Assembly: GCA_938020525.1 (NCBI GenBank)
Contig: CALIHW010000083.1
Coordinates: 1 to 60,785 of the forward strand
Direction: 5' to 3'
DNA: 60,785 bases
Origin: an uncultured Granulosicoccaceae bacterium
Lineage (GTDB): Bacteria; Pseudomonadota; Gammaproteobacteria; Granulosicoccales; Granulosicoccaceae
Shown here: positions 8,372 through 20,300 of the stretch, one piece after another
Numbering within the stretch: position 1 is the stretch's first letter
Layout: each line of letters begins with the position of its first letter
Program-made: the position numbers and the translations under genes
The notes under the pieces: model-generated
Told to the model about the DNA's origin: nothing
What the model saw: the letters and a program-made list of their open reading frames with translations, nothing else
The model's database searches: none

Positions 8372-11300
8372 TTACTGCCGAACGTTTCGCAGCACGGTTT
8401 TCTGACTTCGTCGCCGCAGAAAGACGCCGCTTGTTGCAGCTAGCAATATTAGCAGGGGATCAACCACCGGTTTGTCGGTAGAGTTTGCAGACCAGCTGCT
8501 GTAAACACTACATCCGCCATTGCCTCGCAGTCCGGTTTTTATGAATGCGCTGGCAGGCTCCACGACGTCATCTGTGCCATTGCCGTTATTGTCGGGTAAC
8601 GCCTCACCGATCGTCAGGCTATTTGATAATACCTCGGTAAAGCCGTCACCATTGGCATCCGGATCAGCAACATCTGTAATGCCATCGGCGTCTATATCTG
8701 ATCCACCGATAACGCTTGTGTCATACAGGTCATCGATGCTGTCTCCATCAGAGTCTTCACCACCGGTTATGTTTGAATCTACGCTATCTGGTATACCATC
8801 GAGGTCCGTGTCCTGCATTGAGTCGACTATACCGTCGTCACTCTGGTCTATCCCACCGGATTCGACCAAGTCGAAAATACCATCGTTGTCGGAATCAAGG
8901 TCTAATCGGTTGTATACACCATCTTCATCTGTGTCACGGCCTGCAGGATCTGTGATTTGGCTTTCATCGTCAGCGCCGTTGTTGTCGTTATCAATGAAGC
9001 TATCTATTCGGCCATTGTTGTCGTTGTCTGTTCCTCCACTTTCCAGAAGATCGGTGAGGCCGTCGTTGTCTGAGTCAAGGTCTTTGAAATCGGCAACCCG
9101 ATCATTGTCTGTGTCCACCAGCTCGAATGGAAATAGCTGCAGTTCATCAGACAAACCGTTGTTATCCTGATCTATAAAATTGTCTACACGGAAGTCATTG
9201 TCGCGGTCTTCACCCATCACCTCGATAATATCTGCTATACCGTCGTTATCACTGTCAAGGTCCAGAAAGTCCGGCAGACCATCGCTGTCTGTGTCGAGCG
9301 CCCCCTCGACCAGATCAGGAATACCATCATTGTCATCATCGAGGTCAACGGAATCGGGCACACCGTCGTTGTCAGAGTCAGCTAGTACAATACTTTGAAT
9401 GATTAAGTCTGCCGGTGTGCCAAGTGAAGTGTTACCGACTGCATCTGTAACTGTTACCTCTATCGGGAAAGTGCCTGCAGACAACGCAACTGGAATGTTT
9501 AGCGTCCAGGTTCCGTCTTCGTTGTCGAATAGATTGCCATCACCCGCAGTGTAACTTACGCCATTAACCGTGACTATTAGTGAGTCACCCGGAGCTGTAT
9601 TTGCGGTTCCTGATAGAGTTGGGGTAGTGTTAGTCGTTGTTAAAGATTCAGCTGTCGGTGGCACCGGTGCCGTGGTATCAATTATAAGCTCTGCTGTACC
9701 AGAATCGTTGGTAGTGTTGCCTGCAATATCCGTCACTGAAACGATTACATCGTAGACGCCTTCTGGTAGCTCTGTTGGCAGCACTAACATCCAGGTGCCG
9801 TCGCCGTTTATAATCAGGTTGCCGTCTCCCGCTGTATATAACACTCTACCCACAGTCACCGTTAATGTGTCTCCCGGGCTCAGTGCCGCGTTGCCGGTTA
9901 TAAGCGGTGTGGTGTCACTAGTTACTAAGGCATTGACTGATGGTGTTGCGGGTGGCGTGATATCAATGACTAGTTGATTGCTGCTGGTGTCAATGGTCTC
10001 GTTGCCTGCTGCGTCGGTCACTGAGACTATGATGTCGTAAATGCCTTCTGCCAGATCGAGTGGAACGGACAGCGCCCACGTGCCGTCACCATTGTCTATC
10101 AGATTCCCGTTTCCGGCAGTGTAAGTGACGCCATCAATAGTCACTGTAAGCAATTCACCCGGGCCGGCATTAGCTGTACCGAATATCACAGGCGTGGTGT
10201 CGTTAGTTTGCTGTGGAGTTACAGTAGGTATAGTCGGTGGGGTGGTATCAATCAACAATTCACCAGAACTCGGATCGGTAGTGCTGTTGCCCGCGATGTC
10301 AGTTATGGTGGCGGTAACATCGTATAAGCCTTCAATGAGTGGAGTAGAGATAGAGAGCATCCATGTGCCATCACCGTTGTCGATCAGGTTGCCATCATCA
10401 GTTGTATAAGTAGTGCCGTTGACGGTAACCGAAAGTGTCTCGCCAGGTGCTACGGTTGCGGTGCCTTCAATCACTGGTGTGGTGTTATTGGTAGTCAGGC
10501 TGGTGACCCCAGGGGCTGAAGGTGCTGTAAGATCTACAACTAAGTCATCGATGCCTGGGTCGCGTGATTGGTTGCCCGCTGCATCGGTCACCATAGCGAC
10601 AACCTGATACAGGTTTTCATCAAGTGAATTTGCAGCGGAGATGGTTAACGACCATGTGCCATCCCCGTTATTGAGCAGATTGCCGTCACCCTCGATATAA
10701 GTGACTCCGTTGACTTCTACGAAAAGCACTTCTCCGGGTTGAGTGATTGCGGTTCCTTCGATAATTGGTGTGGTATTCGTGGTGACTAGGCTGGTTACCC
10801 CGGGTGCGACTGGGGCAGTTAGATCAACTACAAGCTCACCTGCGGTAGTGTCACTGATAGCGTTACCTGCCATGTCGGTCACAGTTGCGATGACATCAGA
10901 TGAACCTTCTGGCAGAGGTGTTGGTATCGACAACGTCCATGTGCCATCACCATTGACGATCAGATTGCCATCGTCGGTGGTATAGGTAACACCATTGACA
11001 GTGACCGTTAGTGTTTCACCCAGATTTATAGTTGCTGTGCCACCAATAACCGGTGTGGTGTTGTTGCTGGTTTGTGCTGTTACTGTGGGGACGTCCGGCT
11101 GGAGTGTGTCAATCACCAGTTCATCAGTAGTGATGTCGACGGCTGTATTTGCTGCAGTATCAATAACGGTGGCAGTAACAGGATAAGTGTTGTTAGCCAA
11201 TGGTACCGGCAGTGTCAGTTCCCAGGTGCCGTCGCCGTTATCTACCAGGTTGCCGTCACCTGTTGAATAAGTGACACCACCAACCGTCACGCTGAGCGTT

Positions 11301-14300
11301 TCATCCGGTGCAACAGTGGCGGTGCCGGATACTATAGGCATAGGGTTATTTGTGATTTGTGTGGCTACCGAAGGAATCACCGGCGGGATAGTATCTACGA
11401 TTAACTCAGAGTTGCTGGTATCTGGGGTTGTATTGCCAGCCAAATCAGTGATGGTTGCTATGATTTCGTAAGTATCGTCTGCCAAAGGGTTAGAAGCAGG
11501 AATGACCAACTCCCACGTGCCATCCGGATTGACAACCAGATTTCCATCACCACTTGAGTAACTTACACCATCAACAGTTACAGTCAGTGTTTCACCGAGC
11601 GCTATTGAAGTAGTACCGGTAATTATCGGTGTTGTGTCACTGGTGGTCTGTGTGTCAACCACAGGTACCGATGGCGCGGTTAGATCTATCACCAGTTCAT
11701 CTGTACTTGAGTCAGTACTGGTGTTACCAGCAGCATCCGTTACAGAAGTAGTCACAGCGTAGGTACCTTCAGCTAACGGAGTTGGAATTGACAGGTCCCA
11801 GGTGCCGTCTCCATTGTCTATCAGATTGCCGTCTCCGGCCGTGTAAGTTATACCGTTTACCGTAACTGTGAGTGTTTCAGCCGGACCTGCGTTGGCAGCG
11901 CCGGAGATGACCGGAGTCGTGTCATTGGTTACCAGTGGTGTAGTAGCAGGAATGACCGGCGCAGTCGTATCGATCAGTAGCTCCAAGGCACTTGGGTCGG
12001 TATTGGAGTTGCCGGCACTGTCTGTAACAGTGGCAGTTACATCGTATGGGCCTTCAGGAATCTGTGTCTGGATAGAGAGAGCCCATGTGCCATTTCCGTT
12101 GTCGATCAAGCTGCCGTCGCCCGCGGCGTAAGTAATTGCATTAACTATAACAGTGAGTGTCTCACCCGATGCAATGATCGCCGTACCTTCTATTGTCGGC
12201 GTGGTGTCGTTTGTAGTCAGGCCGGTAACACCGGGTGTCACGGGGGCAGTGAGATCGACAAGCAAATCATCAACACCCGGATCGACAGCTTGGTTACCGG
12301 CTGCATCTGTTATTGTTGCTATTACCTGGTAGAGATCTTCTGCAAGAGCGTTGCTTGCCGGAACTGTAAGTGTCCAGGTGCCATCGCCGTTATCTGTAAG
12401 ATTGCCGTCACCGGCAGTGTAGGTAATTCCATCCACTGCAACAGTCAGTACTTCACCGGGCTGGACGCTGGCGGTACCCTCAATGACAGGCGTGATGTTA
12501 TTAGTTACCAGGCTGGTAACACCTGGTGCCGCAGGTGCAGTTACATCAATAATCAGCTCACCCGTGGTGGTATCACTGCCGACATTACCTGCCACGTCGG
12601 TGACTGAAACTGCAACATCATATGTTGTTTCAATCAGCGCTAAGGGAATGGAGAGAGACCATGTGCCATCATTGTTGTCGACCAGATTGCCGTCACCTTC
12701 GGTATAGGTGATGCCGTCTATCGTAACCGATAGGGTCTCGCCCGGTGCAACTGTCGCTGTGCCAATGACAAGCGGTGTCGTGTTGCTGGTAATCTGCGAT
12801 TCCACAGTTGGCAATATCGGTGGAGTCGTATCTATGACTAATTCGCCAGGCGTAACGTCGGTGGTTGAATTACCGGCCGGGTCTGTAACCGTGGCAACAA
12901 CTTCATATACACCTTCGTTCAGTGGTGCAGGTATAGAGAGTGTCCAGGTGCCATCACCGTTATCGATCAGGTTGCCATCACCAGCGGAGTAAGTAACGCC
13001 ACCTACGGTAACTGTAAGCGTCTCGCCTGGTGCCACAGTTGCGGTACCCGTAATAACGGGGGTAGTGTTGCTGGTATTTTGTGCAACAACGGTAGGCACA
13101 ACCGGTGCGATTGTGTCGACAACCAGTTCAGCGGAAGTAATATCAATACTGGAATTACCGGCGGCATCCAGTACGGTTACTGTTACAGGATAAGTGTTGT
13201 CAGCCAGTGGCGCAGGTAGTGTTAAATCCCATGTGCCATCACCGTTATCAATAAGATTGCCGTCACCGGCAGTATAGGTAACACCATCAACAGTGACTGT
13301 CAGTGTTTCACCAGGGCCCACAGTTGCGGTACCGGACAACACCGGTGTTGTGTTACTGGTGTTCTGCGATATTACAGTGGGTACTGGCGGTGGCTCGGTA
13401 TCTACAATTAACTCAGAGACAGTATTATCCGTAGTACTGTTACCAGCCAGATCGGTAATGGTGGCTGTAACCTCATAAGTACCATCAACGAGTGCAAGGC
13501 TGGCTGGAATAGTTAAATCCCAGGTGCCATCAGTATTGACTACCAGATTTCCGTCATCTGCCGTGTAAGTAATGCCATTTACTGTGACACTAAGAGTTTC
13601 ACCAGGTGTTGTTGAGGTGGCACCCGAGATCACCGGAGTTGTGTTATTGGTAGTTAATGTATTAACGGTAGGGACAACGGGTGCGGTGATATCTATAGTC
13701 AGTTCGTCCACACTGGTGTCGGTACTCACGTTGCCTGCCGCATCAGTGACAGAAACAGTCACCTCATAGGTGGCCTCTGGCAGCGCGGTCGGTATGATCA
13801 GATCCCATGTTCCGTCGCCATTGTCCACAAGATTTCCATCGCCCGCAGTATAGGTTACGCCACTGACAGTTACCGTAAGCGTTTCACCTGCTAAGACGGT
13901 AGCGGTACCTGTTATCACCGGTGTGGTATTGTTTGTGATTTGCGATACAGAGGTAGGAATAGCTGGTGCAGTAATGTCGACAATTAGTTCTGCAGCTGTT
14001 GCATCATTGCTGGCATTGCCCGCTGCATCTGTAACTGTCGCAACAACCTCAAATGGACCTTCCGCCAACGGTGTAGGTATAGAGAGTGTCCATGTGCCAT
14101 CGCCATTATTGACAAGGTTGCCATCACCAGCAGTGTAAGTTACTCCATCTACAGTTACTGTCAGCGTTTCACCCGGATTTACAGTGGCGGTGCCTGAGAT
14201 GACCGGTGTCGTGTCGTTTGTGATTAGTGGCGTTATACCTGGTGCAACTGGCGCGACTGTGTCGATGACGAGTTCAGCTGAAGTAGTATCGTTACTGGCA

Positions 14301-17300
14301 TTACCCGCAGCATCAAAAACAGTTACTGTCACAGGGTAAGTATTGTCAGCCAGTGCTACAGGCAATGTGAGATTCCACGTGCCATCACCGTTGTCAACCA
14401 GGTTGCTATCTCCTGCGGTGTAGGTGATACCGCCAACTGTGACTGTTAATGTTTCACCTGTATCTACAGTGACCATGCCAGATAATACCGGCATGTTATT
14501 GCTGGTGTTTTGAGAGACCACCGTCGGAACCACTGGCGGTGCTGTATCAATGATTAATTCGGACGCCGTGGTGTCGATTGTTGAATTGCCAGCCAGATCG
14601 GTGATAGTCGCTGTAACTTCATAGGTAGCATCAACGAGTGCATCGGTAGATGGAATAGTTAATTCCCAGGTACCGTCAGCATTGACCACTAGATTCCCGT
14701 CACCAGCAGTATAGGTAGCACTATTCACAACCACGGTCAGAGTTTCACCGGGCACGGTGGAGGTAGTACCCGAGAGTACAGGTGTGGTGTCATTAGTAAT
14801 TAATATATTAACTGTAGGGGTAATGGGTGCAGTGATATCTATAGTCAGCTCATCTACACTGGTATCGGTACTCACGTTGCCTGCCGCATCAGTGACAGTA
14901 GCAGTTACCTCATAGGTAGCTTCTGCCAGTGCAGCCGGTATAGTTAGATCCCAGGTTCCGTCACCATTGTCGAGCAGATCGCCGTCACCGGCTGTATAAG
15001 TTATACCATCGACGATGACAGTAAGTATTTCACCCGGGCCCGCATTAGAGGTACCCGAAATCACTGGTGTGGTATCGCTGGTGTGTTGCGTTGATACGGT
15101 TGGTGTCATTGGCGCTGTAGTATCAATGAGCAATTCACCGGAACTTGGGTCTGTACTCATGTTGCCTGCACCATCAGTAAGGGTGGCGGTAACATCATAC
15201 AAACCTTCGGTCGTGATGGTGGGAATCGAGAGCGTCCAGGTTCCATCACCGTTGTATACAAGATCGCCATTACCAGCTACGTAGATAACTCCATTGACAG
15301 TAACAGACAAGGTCTCACCAAGTGCGACACTAGCTGTACCTTCAACTACCGGTGTGGTGTCATTGGTAGTCAGGCTGGTGACACCCGGTGTGGCAGGTGC
15401 TGTCAAATCTACGAGTAAGTCATCAACACCAGGGTCAACCGCACTGTTACCAGCGGCATCGGTTACAGTTGCTAACACCTGATAGAGATTTTCCGCAAGT
15501 GTATTGGCAGGCGGAATGATCAGGGTCCATGTGCCATCACCATTGTCTGTAAGGTTTCCATCACCTGCGGTGTAGGTCACCCCATTGATCTCGACTGTGA
15601 GCACTTCACCGGCTTGGACCGTAGCAGTACCTTCAACAACAGGTGTGGTGTTTGTTGTAGCAAGACTGGTTACACCCGGCGCGATCGGAGCAGTTAAATC
15701 AATTATCAGTTCGTCAGCTGTGGTGTCATTGGTTGCATTGCCGGCCGGGTCAGTCACTGTGGTAGTGACCTCGTAAATCCCCTCAAGTAAAGCTGCTGGA
15801 ACAGAAAGCGCCCAGGTACCATCACCATTGTCGATAAGATATCCATCACCTGCGGTGTAAGTAACACCGTCAATAGTCACTGTCAGTGTGTCACCGGGGT
15901 TGACGGTAGCTGTGCCAGCGATCACCGGGCTGGGTGAATTAGTAGTCTGTGGAGTAACGCTTGGTGTGACAGGTGGCACGGTATCAATGGTTAATTCAAA
16001 TGCGGTAATATCATCACTGATGTTACCTGCTGCGTCACTGATTGTTGCGTCGACACTGTAGTTTCCATCCAGTAGTGCGGTAGGTATGTCGATATTCCAT
16101 GTGCCGTCACCATTGTCTATCAGAAAACCATCTCCCGTGGTGTAGGTAGTACCACCCACTGTTACAGTTAGCGTCTCTCCCGACCCGACTGTGGCCGTAC
16201 CTGAAATAAGCGGTGTTGGGTCATTGGTCGTTAGAAATGTAACTGTCGGCGTGACGGGTGGAGTGGTATCTATAGTTAATTCAAGTGTGGTTAAATCAAT
16301 TGCTGAATTACCTGCAGCATCAGTAACGGTTGCAGTAATGGTGTATACGTTGTCTGCCATCGCAACTGGAATATTAAGATTCCAGGTGCCATCGGTATTC
16401 AGAACAAGATCGCCACCTGCGGTTGTATACGTAAAATCAACCAGAGTGACGCTGAGGGTTTCACCAGCGCCTACCACTGCGGTTCCAGTAACAATCGGTG
16501 TTGTATCGTTGGTGATTTGTGAAACTACAGTGGGTATCTCAGGTGCAGTAGTGTCAATGGTAAGTTCAGCGGTGGTGACGTCGTCACTGGCATTGCCTGT
16601 CGCATCAACAACAGTCACTGTTATTGGGTATACATTGTCTGCAAGTGCTGCCGGTATTGTTAGATCCCATGTGCCGTCGCCGTTGTCTACCAGACTACCG
16701 TCACCATCCGTGTAGGTGACACCGTCTACAGTGACAGTCAGGGTCTCACCCGCTGCCACTGTAGCCTGGCCTGATAGTATTGGTGTCGTGTTACTGGTGA
16801 TTTGTGCAACTACGGTGGGAATTGCAGGCGGACTGGTATCTACAATTAACTCTGAAGCAGTAGTATCAGTAGAAGTATTGCCTGCTAAATCGGAGATAGT
16901 TGCAACGATTTCATAAGTACCATCAACAAGAGCGTCGCCAGCCGGGATAGTCAAACTCCATGTGCCGTCGGTGTTGACCACCAGTTTGCCGTCACCTGCT
17001 GTGTAGGTCACGCCATTAACGGTCACTGTGAGTGTTTCACCGGGCACAATAGATGTAGTACCTGATATCACGGGTGTGGTGTCATTGGTCGTCAGCGTAT
17101 TAACAACAGGGACAACTGGTACGGTTAAATCAATCACTAGCTCATCAATACCGGTGTCTGTGCTGATATTGCCAGCCGCATCCATTACTGAAGCAGTCAC
17201 TTCATAGATATTTTCAGCAAGCGGCACCGGAAAAGCCAGATCCCAGGTGCCGTCACCATTGTCGAGCAAATCACCGTCGCCTGCGGAATAAGTCACACCA

Positions 17301-20300
17301 TCGACAGTAACAGTTAGTATCTCTCCCGGACCGGCATTGGCTGTGCCGGAGATAACCGGCATAGGGTTATTGGTAACCAGTGGCGTTGTTGTTGGAACTA
17401 GCGGGGCTGTTGTATCAATTAACAGTTCAGTTGAACTCGGATCTGTACTGTTGTTACCTGCGCTATCAATAATTGTCGCAGTGACGTCATACACCCCTTC
17501 GTTTATGGGGGCCGGAATTAGCAGTGACCACGTACCGTCACCGTTGTCTGCCAGGTTGCCGTCACCTGCTGTATATGTTGTGCCGTTTACTGTCACAGTG
17601 AGTGTTTCACCTGGCAGGACAACAGCAGTGCCTTCAATTACGGGGGTCGTGTCGTTAGTGGTCAGGCTGGTAACACCCGGTGTCAGTGGTGCAGTAAGAT
17701 CAACCACCAGGTCATCAATCCCCGGGTCAACTGCGCTGTTACCCGCGGCGTCAGTCACTGTTGCAATGACTTGGTAAAGATTTTCTGCAAGTATATTGGT
17801 CGCAGGTATTGTCAGTGCCCATGTACCATCGCCATTGTCGACGAGATTGCCATCACCCACCATATAGGTAATGCCATCAACTTCGACGCTGAGTACCTCA
17901 CCAGGCTGAAGAGTTGCGGTGCCGTCAATGACCGGCGTTGTATCAGTGGTTGCAAGACTGGTGACTCCCGGTGCCGCGGGAGCAGTTAAATCAATAACTA
18001 ATTCACTGGCAGTAGTGTCATCGGTAGAGTTACCGGCCGGATCTGTGACTGTAGTAGTAACATCATAGGATCCTTCAGCCAGAGGTACCGGTACAGAAAG
18101 TTCCCATGTGCCGTCACCGTTATCTGCAAGATAACCATCACCTGCTGTATAGGTCACGCCATCAACAGTGACTGTCAATGTGTCACCGGGGGCAACTGTT
18201 GCAGTGCCGGTGATCACCGGGATGGTTGAATTGGTGCTCTGAGATGCCACCGTGGGTGTAACTGGTGCGATGGTATCAATGGTGAGTTCAAGAGCAGTGG
18301 TATCGTCGCTGGAATTCCCTGCAGCATCCGTTACAGTTGCTGTTACGCTGAAGTTGCCATCTGACAGTGCTGTTGGAATAGTGAGATCCCAGCTGCCATC
18401 AGTATTGACTAGCAGATTCCCGTCACCGGATGTGTAGGTGATACCGCCAACGGATACGGTCAGCGTTTCTCCTGCACCCACTGTTGCAGACCCTGAGATT
18501 ACTGGTGTGGTATTGCTTGTGGTTTGAAAGGTGACTGTGGGAACAGCGGGTACCGTGGTATCTATGATCAATTCATCGGCAGTACTGTCAGTTGCAGAGT
18601 TACCAGCGGCGTCTGTAACTGTGGCGGTAACACTGTAAGTTGATTCCGCCAGTGGAGCGGGTATGGCTAAATCCCAGTTACCATTGCCATTGTCAACAAG
18701 ATTTCCGTCGCCTGCTGTATAAGTCACACCGTTCACTGTGACGCTAAGCGTCTCTCCCAGCTCCACTGTTGCAGTGCCTGAAACTACCGGTGTCGTGTTA
18801 TTGGTGGTTTGAGCAGTGACTGTTGGAACAACAGGTGCTGTGGTATCGATGACCAGCTCATCACTACTGGTATCTGGAAATGCGTTACCGAAAATGTCGG
18901 TTACAGTCGCTATGACTTCGTAGGTATTGTCTGCCAGAGCTGAAGGTATGCTTAAAGTCCACGTACCACTACTGCTATATATCAGGTTGCCATCACCGGC
19001 TAGATAGGTAACACCGTTTACAGTTACCGTCAGCGTATCACCAGATCCAACCACAGCGTTACCTGTTATAGCAGGGGTCGTATCGCTGGTAGTTAAAAGC
19101 ACAACAGTCGGTGTTGAAAGAGGAATTGCCTGCACCAACAATTCATTAGTAGTGGCGTCGACTGAAACGTTACCAGCCGTATCAGTGACCGTTGCTGTGA
19201 CCTCATAGGTGCCTTCTGCCAAAGGTGTGGAAATAGCCAGAACCCATGTGCCATCACCATTGTCAGTCAGACTTCCATCTCCAGCGGTGTAGCTAATTCC
19301 GTCGACCGTTACGTTTAGCGTTTCACCAGCGGCGACTGTCGCGGTTCCAGATAAGATCGGCGTTGCATCACTGGTGGTTAAAGGTGTTACAACTGGTACG
19401 ATTGGCGGCGATGAATCTATGGTGAGCTCATCCGTAGTGGTATCAGTTCCACTTCCGCTACCGGAATGTATGATGGTGGCAGCGACGCTATAGATGCCAT
19501 CGGCAATGGTGTTAGCGGCCGGTATGGTTAGATCCCAGGTCCCATCACCATTATCGACCAGGTTGCCATCTCCTTCGGTATAGGTAACGCCGTTTACGGC
19601 AACTGTTAGCGTTTCATCAGCACTGACGTTTGCTGTGCCACTGATAACAGGTGTCCCGGTGTTAGCTATTTGCGATGTAACAGTTGGTACGTCGAGAATA
19701 ATCAGGTTAAATGTTTCCTGATAGGTAGCGGTATCCAGTTCATCGACGCCTGCACCATTGTTACTGTCTTCTATGACGCCATCACCATCGAGATCATCCG
19801 TATCGGTGTTTGTGCCGCTGACGGTGACTATGGCGGTGGTTGTCGCTGTGCCCGTTGCAGATAAATCGGCCAGTGCAGCATTGTCAACCTGCCAGTTACC
19901 ACCACCGAAGTTGGTGACTGTTCCAACGCTGGAGGTGAGGATAACGGTGGTTGGAACACCCGCGAGATCCAGGGTTTGCAGTTGTGTTTCTGATCCGTCT
20001 ACATCTGCTGAGTCACCAACACTGATCCCCAGGACTACCGGGTTGCCGATGTAACCAACGGCATTAGTAGCCGTTAACACCGGGGCGTCTACAACCGGTT
20101 CTACATGAACTGTGATCGAATCCTTTTCACCGGTAGATGACAGCAGAAGCTCAAGCAGGAGTTCGCCAGTACCATGTTCATTTGTTGAGATAGTTAACAG
20201 GGGGATGTCTGCGAAGTCCACTTCCCATCCGCCACCACTGATTGGTGAGCCATGTGACAAAACGCCGGTACCTGGAACGCCCTCGACCATGAAAGGTTCG

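Noticed and set aside
8520-9170. Long open frames on the plus strand inside the giant adhesin gene (this one of 216 codons and many of 60-170 codons).
   Set aside because: They are the antisense of a strongly repetitive, Ser/Val/Thr-biased coding sequence and repeat with the same period as the adhesin domains; none has a ribosome site or known domain.
9395-19700. Regularly spaced repeats as a possible CRISPR array.
   Set aside because: The units are ~286 bp, all coding and in frame, without short identical repeats and unique spacers.
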